Assembly (NCBI RefSeq): GCF_037137075.1
Contig: NZ_JBBBNV010000011.1
Location: forward strand, 85,951-149,950
DNA from: JBBBNV01 sp037137075
GTDB taxonomy: Bacteria; Bacillota; Bacilli; Paenibacillales; NBRC-103111
DNA length: 64,000 nt
Direction: 5' to 3'
Both the position numbers and the translations under genes were made by a program. Below are positions 25,400-33,679 of this stretch, one piece after another. Position 1 is the first letter of the stretch, and every line of letters begins with the position of its first letter. Below the pieces are notes generated by a model, which worked only from the letters and a program-made list of their open reading frames with translations, searched no databases and was not told the origin of the DNA.

Positions 25400-26137
25400 T
25401 TACTCCTCAAAAAAGCTCGTTTCGCCATCCGCTTCGCCTTCTACCGGGTATTCCGATACGACCTTACGCAATACTCGGGATACTATCTGGGAGGGAAAAC
25501 CCTTTCGCATCAGGAATGCTCCCACCTTCTGCCTGCGCACCCGGGCCTCGTCCTTCATGACACGCCATTTTTTAACGGCCAGCTCGAAGGCGATCTCCAT
25601 CTCCCGCTCTTCGTCAACCTCCTCCAGCGCCGCATGAATATGCTGTCCGGAAACTCCTTTTTGTTTCAGCTCCTGCCTAATCCACAGCCGCCCTTTTTTT
25701 TGGCTGTAAATTCGGTGCTGTGTCCATTGGACAGCGAAATCGGCATCATTAATGTACTGTCGGCCCCGCAGCCGCTCGACAATCTCTTCAGCCGCCTCCG
25801 GCTCTACCTGCTTGCGCAGCAGCTGCTGGTATACCTCAGCGGCGCTGCGCGGCCGTCTGCCAATATACCTTATGGCTTCCTTGTAAGCCGTCTGCAGGGT
25901 ATCCTCACGCCGTATAGCGCGAAGCTGTTCTTGGTCCAGTACAGTTCCCTGCATCAGCCGGAATTGAATGCATACCTCTTCATCCACCTCTAGTACCGGC
26001 TCGCCGTCGAGTGACAGCAAATATTTTCCTTTTGGCTTATGCAGCCGCTCGACTCGGGTAATTACATACGATCCTGTTGTCCCCGGCTGTTCTCGAAATT
26101 TCTTGTCCTGATCCCTGTCGTCTTCCTGCTGCGTCAT
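25400..26137 (-). CDS. recX: Regulatory protein RecX
   Basis: RecX binds and modulates RecA filaments. The 245-residue protein has the three-helix RecX repeats (AIRYIGRRPRSAAEVYQQLL, YINDADFAVQWTQHRI, GRLWIRQELKQKGVSGQHI). Its N-terminal extension resembles Bacillus RecX (YVITRVERLHKPKGKYLLSL). I chose the ATG at 26137 because AAGGAGGG stands six bases before it. An in-frame ATG at 26167 lies inside the last copy of a 13-bp repeat and has no ribosome site. It follows recA as in many bacteria, beyond the recA terminator. Confidence 0.88.
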   Translation of the reverse strand: MTQQEDDRDQDKKFREQPGTTGSYVITRVERLHKPKGKYLLSLDGEPVLEVDEEVCIQFRLMQGTVLDQEQLRAIRREDTLQTAYKEAIRYIGRRPRSAAEVYQQLLRKQVEPEAAEEIVERLRGRQYINDADFAVQWTQHRIYSQKKGRLWIRQELKQKGVSGQHIHAALEEVDEEREMEIAFELAVKKWRVMKDEARVRRQKVGAFLMRKGFPSQIVSRVLRKVVSEYPVEGEADGETSFFEE

Positions 26138-26159
26138 CTGAGTCCCTCCTTCCATCTGT

Positions 26160-26236
26160 TGTTTCATTGCTTGTTTTCATTGCTTGTTTTCATTGCTTGT
26201 TTTCATTGCTTGTTTTCATTGCTTGTTTTCATTGCT
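26160..26236. repeat. 13-bp tandem repeat array before recX
   Basis: Five perfect copies of TGTTTTCATTGCT (26172-26236) and one copy with a base missing (26160-26171). On the coding (minus) strand each copy reads AGCAATGAAAACA and contains an ATG. The array sits between the recA terminator and the recX ribosome site. Confidence 0.95.
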
Positions 26237-26304
26237 TGCACTCGCGCTGCTCCCCGCGCACAGCGTGTCGAAGCAGGACGGTAGTCAGCCGCATTCAAAT
26301 CAGA

Positions 26305-26336
26305 TAAAATAGCCGTACCCTAGTGAAAGGTACGGC
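26305..26336 (-). terminator. Terminator of recA
   Basis: GCCGTACC (26312-26319) pairs with GGTACGGC (26329-26336). The following minus-strand TATTTTATC is only moderately T-rich, so some read-through to recX is expected. Confidence 0.7.
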
Positions 26337-26352
26337 CGTGAATGAGGGCTTC

Positions 26353-27414
26353 TTATTCAGCATCCGGATCGAAATCATCATCGTCATCCTGATTGCTCAA
26401 AGCAGCAGCTGTTGCACCAGCTACATTGCTTGCTTCGCGGATCTTGTTCTCAATGACCTGAGCGATTTGCCCATTTTCTTTCAGGAATTGCTTCGCATTC
26501 TCACGTCCTTGACCAAGACGCTCACTTTCAAAGGAGTACCAGGCTCCGCTTTTGGCGATAATATCCATCTCGGAACCAATATCGATAATGCTTCCTTCTC
26601 TGGAAATTCCTTCGCCGTACATAATGTCGATTTCCGCTTGCTTGAATGGCGGCGCCACTTTGTTCTTCACAACTTTAATACGCGTACGGTTCCCGATCAT
26701 GTCGTTTCCTTGTTTGATCGTCTCAATACGGCGGACATCCAGACGGACGGAGGAATAAAACTTCAGGGCGCGTCCGCCCGGTGTAGTCTCCGGATTGCCG
26801 AACATGACGCCAACCTTCTCACGAAGCTGGTTAATAAAGATGGCAATAACCTTTGATTTATTAATCGCACCGGACAGCTTACGCAGCGCTTGAGACATCA
26901 GTCGAGCCTGCAAGCCGACGTGAGAGTCTCCCATATCCCCTTCAATCTCCGCCTTAGGCACTAAAGCCGCTACGGAGTCTATAACGATGATATCGACCGC
27001 GCCGCTGCGCACGAGAGCTTCTGCAATTTCCAGTGCCTGCTCGCCTGTATCCGGCTGAGACAGCAGCAGCTCATCTATGTTAATGCCGAGCTTTGCTGCA
27101 TATGAAGGGTCAAGCGCATGCTCAGCATCGATAAATGCAGCTTGTCCACCGATTTTTTGTACTTCCGCAATGGCATGCAGCGCTACAGTCGTTTTACCCG
27201 ATGACTCAGGCCCGTAAACCTCGATAATTCTACCGCGCGGGAATCCGCCGATACCAAGAGCCAAATCCAGTGCCAGGGAGCCGCTTGAAACGGTCTCCAC
27301 CTGCATGTGAGTGGATTCGCCCAGCTTCATAATCGAACCCTTACCAAATTGTTTCTCGATACTCCGCAATGCCGTTTCCAGTGCCGCACGACGATCAGCT
27401 ACCAAGACATTCAC
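26353..27414 (-). CDS. recA: Recombinase RecA
   Basis: The 353-residue RecA has the family start DRRAALETALRSIEKQFGKGSIM, Walker A GPESSGKTT, the MAW-like loop and the DNA-binding loop FINQLREKVGVMFGNPETTPGG. The C-terminus is acidic (DDDDDFDPDAE type). It carries out strand exchange and triggers LexA cleavage. The ATG at 27414 follows GAGGGA. Upstream are a near-consensus promoter and a LexA box, so it is SOS-regulated. Confidence 0.98.
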   Translation of the reverse strand: MNVLVADRRAALETALRSIEKQFGKGSIMKLGESTHMQVETVSSGSLALDLALGIGGFPRGRIIEVYGPESSGKTTVALHAIAEVQKIGGQAAFIDAEHALDPSYAAKLGINIDELLLSQPDTGEQALEIAEALVRSGAVDIIVIDSVAALVPKAEIEGDMGDSHVGLQARLMSQALRKLSGAINKSKVIAIFINQLREKVGVMFGNPETTPGGRALKFYSSVRLDVRRIETIKQGNDMIGNRTRIKVVKNKVAPPFKQAEIDIMYGEGISREGSIIDIGSEMDIIAKSGAWYSFESERLGQGRENAKQFLKENGQIAQVIENKIREASNVAGATAAALSNQDDDDDFDPDAE

Positions 27415-27463
27415 TTCCCTCGTTTATAGTAATAGGAACACTCTTTCGGTTTCTTATAGGTAT

Positions 27464-27515
27464 ATCATAACGCGTTTTACCTGTTTTGCCAAGAGTTATT
27501 TCGAACATACATTCG
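27464..27515 (-). promoter_or_regulatory. recA promoter with LexA (SOS) box
   Basis: Minus-strand -35 TTGGCA (27492-27487), 17-base spacer, -10 TATGAT (27469-27464). The palindrome CGAACATACATTCG at 27502-27515 closely matches the Gram-positive LexA box CGAACATATGTTCG and ends nine bases upstream of the -35. Confidence 0.8.
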
Positions 27516-27535
27516 CTTTTTTTGACTCGTGACAA

Positions 27536-27574
27536 TAAAAAAACCGTAACAAAGTATTCTGACTCTGTTACGGT
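27536..27574 (-). terminator. Terminator of the rimO-pgsA-cinA unit
   Basis: ACCGTAACA (27543-27551) pairs with TGTTACGGT (27566-27574); seven Ts follow on the minus strand. Confidence 0.88.
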
Positions 27575-27674
27575 GCTTCCGTTAACTGTATTAAGTATAG
27601 CTTATGCCCATCATGATGCGCAAGCGTTTCTTTCGTTCGCCTATCCCTGTCTCCTTGATGCTGCGGGCAGGCGC

Positions 27675-28919
27675 TTACCTCGTTTTTCCCCACAATAAAT
27701 AAAGCGCCTGCCGGGCCGAGCGAAGCTTGATTGCATCCCGGCCCCCGCCGAATTGAAACTCTGTCGCATACGTCTCAAAGCCGGGGCCGGCCAAGCCGAT
27801 ATAAACCAGACCAACCGGCTTGTTTTCCGCTGCCGCCGGGCCCGCTTCTCCCGTAATAGAGATAGCATAATCCGTACCGGTAATTTGGCGAATCCGGTCG
27901 GCCATCATCACCGCGCATTCCCTGCTGACAGCTCCAGGCGCCCCTTCCCCCTCCAGCAGAGCGGACGGAATCGACAGCAGCGTCTCTTTCATCTGATTGG
28001 AGTAGCAAATCACCCCGCCCCGGAAAACCCTTGAGCAGCCCGGCACTGACGTCACCATGTCCCCGAGCAGTCCGCCGCTGCAGCTTTCAGCCACAGACAA
28101 TGTAGCGTTATTCTGTGCAAGTTGACGCACCAGAGCCGCCTCTAGAGGAATATCCTCTTCGGCAAATAAATGCTGGCCGACACGGCTTCGTATCTCCGTC
28201 TCGGTAGCAGCCATTTTGAGCTGTGCCTCCGCTTCGTTAGACGCTTTGGTCGACAGGCGCAGAGCAACCTCGCCTTCCTTAGCATACGGTGCAATCGTCG
28301 GGTCCTGCTGCCCGGTAATCAAATCCAGCAGCCGATCCTCCAGAGACGATTCCCCGATTCCGGCGAATTTGAGCATTTTGGAGAACAGCGGCCGCTCATC
28401 CCCCATAACCTTCTGTATCCATGGGGCAGCATAGGATTGGAACATAGGCTTCATTTCCTTCGGCGGCCCCGGCAGCAAAATATAATGTGTGCCGTCCTGC
28501 GTCAGCGCCACGCCCGCAGCCTGTCCTGTATCGTTCGGCAAAGCCTCGCTCTGCTCCAGTATGTACGCCATCCGCTTGTTGCTCTCCACCATCGTAATGC
28601 CGCGGCTGCGGAACTGGTTTACGATGTTATCGAGCGTCGGCTGATGGAGAACGAGTGTTTGCGACAAGAAGCGAGCCAGCACATCCTTGGTCAAATCATC
28701 CTGCGTCGGGCCAAGTCCGCCCGTGCAAATAATCAGCTCCGCCCGGGACCGGGCCGCTTCAAGTGCCGCTGTAATTCTGGCCTCGTTGTCCCCGACAACC
28801 GTTTGAAAGTATACGTCCACGCCAAGGGACGCCAGCTCCTGGGATAAAAACTGGGCGTTGCTGTTCACAATTTGTCCGAGCAGCAGCTCTGTACCAACCG
28901 CAATAATTTCCGCTCTCAT
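27675..28919 (-). CDS. cinA: CinA, competence/damage-inducible protein, NMN amidohydrolase-type
   Basis: The 414-residue protein joins a MoCF/COG1058 domain (residues 1-170, AEIIAVGTELLLGQIVN, CTGGLGPTQDD, LPGPPKEMKPMF) to a C-terminal CinA/PncC domain (VAESCSGGLLGDMVTSVPG, SITGEAGPAA). The C-terminal domain deamidates nicotinamide mononucleotide in related proteins; the N-terminal domain is linked to ADP-ribose pyrophosphatase activity. The ATG at 28919 follows GGGAGGA; the eight residues upstream are not supported. It lies between pgsA and recA as in B. subtilis. Confidence 0.93.
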   Translation of the reverse strand: MRAEIIAVGTELLLGQIVNSNAQFLSQELASLGVDVYFQTVVGDNEARITAALEAARSRAELIICTGGLGPTQDDLTKDVLARFLSQTLVLHQPTLDNIVNQFRSRGITMVESNKRMAYILEQSEALPNDTGQAAGVALTQDGTHYILLPGPPKEMKPMFQSYAAPWIQKVMGDERPLFSKMLKFAGIGESSLEDRLLDLITGQQDPTIAPYAKEGEVALRLSTKASNEAEAQLKMAATETEIRSRVGQHLFAEEDIPLEAALVRQLAQNNATLSVAESCSGGLLGDMVTSVPGCSRVFRGGVICYSNQMKETLLSIPSALLEGEGAPGAVSRECAVMMADRIRQITGTDYAISITGEAGPAAAENKPVGLVYIGLAGPGFETYATEFQFGGGRDAIKLRSARQALYLLWGKTR

Positions 28920-28959
28920 GGCTTCTGTCCTCCCGACATACAAGTTAAGCCCTTATGAT

Positions 28960-29538
28960 TTAAGCCGAGTATTGAATCAGATGCTTATTTTTTTGGAAAT
29001 AGTCATAGCCGGAATACATCGTAATGAGCGCTGCCGCCCAGCTGGCATACAAGTCAAACTTGAACGGGATGAAGGTAAACGGAAAATTATTAAGCAGCAG
29101 TGCAATGATAGCCGTAATTTGAACTCCCGTCTTCCATTTTCCCCATTTGCTGGCGGCGATGACCTGCCCTTCCAGCAGCGCGATTTGTCTCAGCCCGGTG
29201 ACAGCAAACTCACGGCTAATGATAACCACTGCAATCCATGCGTCCAGCTTGCCCATTTCCACCAGAGAAACGAGCACCGCAGTGACAAGCAGCTTATCCG
29301 CCAGCGGATCCAGCAGCTTGCCGAGGTTGGTAACCAGCTTGCGCTTGCGGGCTATATAGCCGTCCAGGCTGTCCGTGCTCGCCGCCACGATGAAAATAAG
29401 CACAGCTACAATCTGATTGTACGTGATGCTGAAATGTTCAATTTTAATCGGGGGTAAATCCAAATTAATGAGCAAAAAAAACATAATGATAGGCACGAGA
29501 AAAATCCGTGCCATCGTAATGCGGTTGGCTAAATTCAT
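28960..29538 (-). CDS. pgsA: CDP-diacylglycerol-glycerol-3-phosphate 3-phosphatidyltransferase
   Basis: PgsA makes phosphatidylglycerol phosphate at the membrane, the committed step to phosphatidylglycerol. The 192-residue protein has several membrane helices and the CDP-alcohol phosphotransferase signature, DGYIARKRK followed by GKLLDPLADK (DGxxAR-x8-GxxxDxxxD). The start NLANRITMARIFLVP is typical. The ATG at 29538 overlaps the rimO stop by four bases (ATGA) and has GGGAGGG in front, so the two are coupled. Confidence 0.95.
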   Translation of the reverse strand: MNLANRITMARIFLVPIIMFFLLINLDLPPIKIEHFSITYNQIVAVLIFIVAASTDSLDGYIARKRKLVTNLGKLLDPLADKLLVTAVLVSLVEMGKLDAWIAVVIISREFAVTGLRQIALLEGQVIAASKWGKWKTGVQITAIIALLLNNFPFTFIPFKFDLYASWAAALITMYSGYDYFQKNKHLIQYSA

Positions 29539-30863
29539 GCCAATCCCTCCCCGGATAAGTCGAACTCGAAAGCATGAGTTATCCGAACCTTTTGTATTTG
29601 CCCAATGCCAACGGTACAGCCGGTCACGAACACTTCTCCGTCAATCTCGGGGGCGTCGTACTGCGTGCGCCCGATGTATACATCATTACGCCCGTCATAA
29701 CGCTCGATGAGCACATCAGCCACAGAGCCTACCCGGCTGCTGTTGCGCTTGGTTGCAATTTCGCGTTGAATTTCCATTAGTGTATTGGCACGCCACTCCT
29801 TCACCTCATCCGGCACCTGATCCGGCAAACGGGCGGCAGGCGTGTCTTCTTCTTTGGAATACGCGAATACGCCCAGGCGGTCAAACTCAACTTTTCTGAC
29901 AAACGCACACAAATCGTTGAAATCCTCTTCCGTTTCTCCCGGAAAACCGACAATAAGCGATGTGCGCAGCGCTACATCCGGATTACGCTTACGGATTTTG
30001 AGCAGCAGCTCAAGGGCATCCTGCTGACGGCCCGGACGGCGCATCCGCTTCAGGATACGATCCACGCTGTGCTGCAGCGGCATATCAACGTAATTGCAAA
30101 TTTTCGGATTGGAAGCAATGGTTTCAATAAGCTCGTCCGTGAAAAAGCCTGGGTATGCATAATGCAGCCGCACCCAAGCAATACCTTCCACCTGGCTGAC
30201 ACGATTCATCAGCTCAGGCAGCATAAATTTGTCATACAAATCGGTGCCGTAATTGGTAGAGTCTTGAGCAATGAGGCTGATTTCGCGGACGCCTTGCGCG
30301 GCAAGCTGCTGTACTTCATCTACCACCGACTCCATGCTGCGGCTTCGGAACGCTCCGCGCATAATCGGGATACTACAGAAAGTACAGGCATTGTCGCAGC
30401 CCTCTGCAATTTTGACGTAGGCAGTATAACGAGGCGTAGATAGCTTACGAGGCAGCTTCGCATCGTAGTTGAAAATCGGATTTCCGACCATAACCGGCTT
30501 GCTGCCCTTCAGCGCTTCGTCGATAATATCATTAATATTGTGGAAGTCTCCGGTACCGACAATCCCGTCAATCTCCGGCATTTCCTCCATAAGCTCCTGC
30601 TTGTAACGCTGGGTCAGACAGCCGGAAACGATCAGCGCCTTCAAATTGCCGGTTTGCTTCAAATCCGCCATATCCAAAATCGTATTCACCGATTCCTCTT
30701 TGGCCGCATCGATAAAACCGCATGTATTTACAATAATAACCGTGGCTTCCTCTTTGTCATCCACCAGCGTGTAGCCACGTCCGTCGATAAGACCGGACAT
30801 AATCTCGGAATCCACCAAGTTTTTCTCACAGCCTAATGTAACCACTTTTACTTTTTCTGACAT
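29535..30863 (-). CDS. rimO: Ribosomal protein S12 methylthiotransferase
   Basis: RimO is a radical-SAM enzyme that methylthiolates an Asp of ribosomal protein S12. The 442-residue protein has N-terminal cluster motifs (VTLGCEKNLVDSE, NTCGFIDAAKEES), radical-SAM GCDNACTFCSIP and a C-terminal TRAM domain. The exact GCEKNLVDSE start and SGCLTQRYKQEL separate it from MiaB. The ATG at 30863 follows GGGGGA; the 29 residues upstream in frame are rejected. B. subtilis lacks rimO here as far as I recall. Confidence 0.93.
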   Translation of the reverse strand: MSEKVKVVTLGCEKNLVDSEIMSGLIDGRGYTLVDDKEEATVIIVNTCGFIDAAKEESVNTILDMADLKQTGNLKALIVSGCLTQRYKQELMEEMPEIDGIVGTGDFHNINDIIDEALKGSKPVMVGNPIFNYDAKLPRKLSTPRYTAYVKIAEGCDNACTFCSIPIMRGAFRSRSMESVVDEVQQLAAQGVREISLIAQDSTNYGTDLYDKFMLPELMNRVSQVEGIAWVRLHYAYPGFFTDELIETIASNPKICNYVDMPLQHSVDRILKRMRRPGRQQDALELLLKIRKRNPDVALRTSLIVGFPGETEEDFNDLCAFVRKVEFDRLGVFAYSKEEDTPAARLPDQVPDEVKEWRANTLMEIQREIATKRNSSRVGSVADVLIERYDGRNDVYIGRTQYDAPEIDGEVFVTGCTVGIGQIQKVRITHAFEFDLSGEGLA

Positions 30864-30912
30864 ACTCCACAATCCCCCAATGTATTTCCAGTCCCTGAAC
30901 TTTATCCTACCA

Positions 30913-30941
30913 AGTATAATATAACGAAAAAAAGGTGTCAA
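30913..30941 (-). promoter_or_regulatory. Predicted SigA promoter of rimO-pgsA-cinA
   Basis: Minus-strand TTGACA, 17-base spacer, TATACT; close to consensus, about 50 bases before the rimO ATG. Confidence 0.75.
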
Positions 30942-31051
30942 AACGCACAAAACCGGTTAATCCGCTTGGCGATTACGGAAAAACCGTCTTACGGCATGAA
31001 CTGGTGCCGTCATGAAAACGGCAAGCAAGAGAAAAGAGTCGTCCAAAATAC

Positions 31052-31084
31052 AAAAAAGGCACTCCTTATCCAGCAAGGAATGCC
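31052..31084 (-). terminator. Terminator after the 53-residue protein gene
   Basis: GGCATTCCTT pairs with AAGGAGTGCC (one G-T pair), followed by six Ts on the minus strand. Confidence 0.88.
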
Positions 31085-31102
31085 TAGTCCTAGCACTGAT
31101 GC

Positions 31103-31264
31103 TTAGCGGCTGACCGCAGGGTGCCGGAACATATCGAGTATGCCGAGCACAATATGAGCCAGGCCAAAGCCTAAAATCCCGTATCCCCATGCATCAGGCG
31201 TTAAATACCAGCCAAGCAAGCTGACCACGACGCCAAGACCGGCTACAATCCAACTGGTTGTCAC
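31103..31264 (-). CDS. Small membrane protein, 53 residues
   Basis: A GTG at 31264 with GGAGG seven bases before it opens a frame reading MTTSWIVAGLGVVVSLLGW, with a second helix GILGFGLAHIVLGIL and the end HPAVSR. Two membrane helices separated by a short polar turn (YLTPDAWGY). I do not know its function. The strong ribosome site, a terminator right after it, and position between rodZ and rimO make it a likely real gene. Confidence 0.7.
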   Translation of the reverse strand: MTTSWIVAGLGVVVSLLGWYLTPDAWGYGILGFGLAHIVLGILDMFRHPAVSR

Positions 31265-31350
31265 GTAAGCTCCTCCTTTACTGTCCTGCGCTGTCTATAG
31301 ATTCCCCAATAGAAGCAGTCAGTATACAGAAATTCCGGTCTTACCGCGCT

Positions 31351-32223
31351 TTAGGCTTTTACCAGATCAACCTGAATATTGATAACCTGTACAGTTTCCG
31401 GAACCGGAATTGGCGAGCCGTTAACCTTCATTTCTACAGCCAGCGGCTTGCCCAGCCGGATCCAAAGCCCGTCCGGGGATTTCCATGTGGCAATTTCCCC
31501 GTTTTTATATTCTTTCTGTTCGATTTCCGCCCCGTTAGCATTGCCATGCTTGACCCACAGCCAGCAGCGATCCCCGGTGACCTTCAGTTCAATTTGCGCA
31601 ATCTCTGCTTTGGAAACCTTGTATATGTATGTTTGTCCTTTTTGCTCTGCAAAAACGACCTCTGAGTTTGCTTCTGTCTTGTCCTGAGGCGGATTCGTAG
31701 CTACAGGCTGCGGTGAAGCCCCGTTGCCGCTGCTTTGCGTTCCGGATTTCGCCTCCTCCGGCTTGGCCGATTCCGGTGATGGCGTTTGATTCGTCAGCCG
31801 CTCATTTTGACCAACCAAATGATCCGAGCTCTCCTCGTGAGTGATGCTGATGAAATAGTAAATAATACCGACAATTAACAAAAGGAACGACCACAGTAAA
31901 ATGCTGGAGGTCCATTTTCCGATCCGGTCCCAATTTCTCGAGGTTGCTCGAACACGCCGTATCGGCTCAATTGTCTGCTCTGCATCGGCTGACGGGATTA
32001 CGTTCCTGTACAGCCGAAGTACCTCTTCCGGCTCCAGCCCTACGGCCTCCGCATACGTTTTGATAAACGCCCGCACATAGAAATTGCCGGGAAGAATCTT
32101 GTAGTTCCCTTCTTCAATGGCTTCCAGATAACGTTTACGGATTTTGGTTGTTTCTTGCAGCTCATCAAGAGACAATCCTCTTTCAGTCCGCGCCTTTTTT
32201 AATAGCAGGCCTAAATCCGACAC
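31351..32223 (-). CDS. rodZ: RodZ-like cell-shape protein (HTH_25 and DUF4115)
   Basis: The 290-residue protein has a cytoplasmic helix-turn-helix domain (residues 3-70, LGLLLKKARTERGLSLDELQ), one membrane helix (about 104-126, ILLWSFLLLIVGIIYYF), a Pro/Ser/Gln-rich linker, and an outer DUF4115 domain (about 195-290). This is the RodZ layout; it links the MreB cytoskeleton to the wall elongation machine. Position before pgsA matches B. subtilis ymfM. The start is GTG at 32223 with GGGGGTGA upstream. Confidence 0.88.
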   Translation of the reverse strand: MSDLGLLLKKARTERGLSLDELQETTKIRKRYLEAIEEGNYKILPGNFYVRAFIKTYAEAVGLEPEEVLRLYRNVIPSADAEQTIEPIRRVRATSRNWDRIGKWTSSILLWSFLLLIVGIIYYFISITHEESSDHLVGQNERLTNQTPSPESAKPEEAKSGTQSSGNGASPQPVATNPPQDKTEANSEVVFAEQKGQTYIYKVSKAEIAQIELKVTGDRCWLWVKHGNANGAEIEQKEYKNGEIATWKSPDGLWIRLGKPLAVEMKVNGSPIPVPETVQVINIQVDLVKA

Positions 32224-32257
32224 CTGTTGTCACCCCCGTCCTTTGCTGCTGATTTCA

Positions 32258-33019
32258 TTAAAACGGTTCATCATACGTAAAATTGTCGTATGTAATTTCC
32301 TCATCCGGCGTATTACGCAGCTCCACAAACACATTGAAGTCATCATAAGTATATTCTGTTTCCCGCATGAAAATATCAGGATGCTCAATAACCTTTGTGA
32401 CCGGCATTTTCATAATTTCCTGCAAGAGGCTGTGATGTTTTTCGTTAGAACGGACAGTGGAAATAATACCGTCGATAATAAAAATATTGTTCGGCCCCAT
32501 CTCATCCTCGGAGAGCTGACTCCGTACGGTTTGTCTGAGCAGCGTGGAGGAAACGAAGGTCCAGCGTTTGTTTGAGCACACACTCCCCGCAATAATCGAT
32601 TCCGTTTTGCCTACGCGAGGCATTCCGCGCAAACCGATTACCTGGTTGCCTTCCTTCTTGAATATTTCACCTAAGAAATCCACCAGCAGCCCGAGCTCGT
32701 TCCGTACGAAACGGAAGGTCTTCCGGTCATCCGAATCGCGCTCAATATAACGGCCGTGACGGACAGCCAAAATATCGACCAGGGTCGGCTCTCGCAGCTT
32801 GTTTACCGTAATGTTATCCACTTTTCTAAGCATTTTGCCGAGAAGCTCGATTTTTTCCTCGTCGTTGGTTTGGAGCAGCAGCCCCCGTGTCTTATCCTCA
32901 ACACCGTTTATCGTAACAATATTTATATCCAGCATCCCCATCAGAGAAGCAATATCTCCAAGCAGACCGGGACGGTTTTTGTAAATCTTGTATTCCATAT
33001 ACCACTGTCTTGTTTCCAC
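32258..33019 (-). CDS. ymfK: YmfK-family protein (DUF3388)
   Basis: A 253-residue soluble protein that begins with an ACT-like segment (EYKIYKNRPGLLGDIASLMG, NIVTINGVEDKTRGLLLQ). It continues into a P-loop-like part (VIGLRGMPRVGKTESIIAG, IFIIDGIISTVRS). This is the DUF3388/YmfK family; function unknown. The GTG at 33019 is spaced correctly from GAGGT; the GTG two codons upstream touches the ribosome site. Order ymfJ-ymfK-rodZ is as in Bacillus. Confidence 0.82.
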   Translation of the reverse strand: METRQWYMEYKIYKNRPGLLGDIASLMGMLDINIVTINGVEDKTRGLLLQTNDEEKIELLGKMLRKVDNITVNKLREPTLVDILAVRHGRYIERDSDDRKTFRFVRNELGLLVDFLGEIFKKEGNQVIGLRGMPRVGKTESIIAGSVCSNKRWTFVSSTLLRQTVRSQLSEDEMGPNNIFIIDGIISTVRSNEKHHSLLQEIMKMPVTKVIEHPDIFMRETEYTYDDFNVFVELRNTPDEEITYDNFTYDEPF

Positions 33020-33116
33020 TGTCACACCTCATCCGTATTAGAAAATTGACTCTCCCAACTATTCTACAATTTTCGCCATTCTCCTCCTGTCTTCTATATA
33101 ATTTAAAAATAAATGA

Positions 33117-33147
33117 AAACAAAGCCCCCCGCAAAAAGGAGGCTTTT
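33117..33147 (-). terminator. Terminator between ymfJ and ymfK
   Basis: AAAGCCTCC pairs with GGGGGGCTTT (one G-U pair), followed by TTGTTTTC on the minus strand. Confidence 0.7.
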
Positions 33148-33322
33148 GGGCCATGTATGTCAGATGCGCGGTTACAATTCCCGCCTCGGGCCGGGAGGGT
33201 CCGCCCGCCCAGGCGGATTTGTATCATTGTACATGATTTCAAATCCGTCTGCAAAGGCGCGCGGTATATTCTCAGCCTTATGCTCAGCCCCATCCCGTCC
33301 TTCAGCTTCTTCTTTTGCGAGC
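33148..33322 (-). other. Structured ymfJ-ymfK intergenic region
   Basis: About 175 bases between the ymfJ stop and the terminator at 33117. It holds a long hairpin at 33211-33250 (AGGCGGATTTG with CAAATCCGTCT, inner ATCAT/ATGAT) and G/C-rich complementary segments at 33180-33212. A GTAACCGCG stretch faintly recalls a T-box but lacks its core. No gene seen. Confidence 0.5.
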
Positions 33323-33574
33323 CTAGGCTTCGCCTACCAGACGAACCATCAGCTTGGCAAGAGCTCTGCGCTCCTGCTCGTCACCGACGCGCCACAGCTC
33401 TTGAAGCAGACGCTCTTCTTTATTCTCCGGATCTACCTTATCGGACAAAAATTCACCGATTTGGAACGCCATCTTGGCTATCGTCTCTTCGCTCATTCCT
33501 GCTTTTTCCGCCTGCTCCAGACGTTCATGCAAAAAGTCCTTCCATTTTTCAAAGCTTTTCAGAACAGTTGCCAT
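33323..33574 (-). CDS. ymfJ: YmfJ-family protein (DUF3243)
   Basis: An 83-residue helical protein (MATVLKSFEKWKDFLHERLE, MAFQIGEFLSDKVDPENKEE) matching DUF3243/YmfJ in length and sequence. Function unknown. The ATG at 33574 follows GGGAGGA. Conserved position between ymfI and ymfK. Confidence 0.88.
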   Translation of the reverse strand: MATVLKSFEKWKDFLHERLEQAEKAGMSEETIAKMAFQIGEFLSDKVDPENKEERLLQELWRVGDEQERRALAKLMVRLVGEA

Positions 33575-33679
33575 CGGATGTCCTCCCTAGGTTGTGGTGG
33601 TGGAACATTCGATAATATGCGCCACTGCCGTTGAAGTTATTCGCGCTTGCTCTGGTCTGGACTAAAGCTGCATTGGTCC

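Noticed and set aside
30957..31190. 77-residue minus-strand frame
   Set aside because: Crosses a strong terminator and overlaps the better-supported 53-residue gene in another frame.
33165..33190. T-box-like GTAACCGCG stretch
   Set aside because: The conserved GGGTGGNACCGCG core and specifier region are absent; a simple GCGG/CCGC hairpin explains it.
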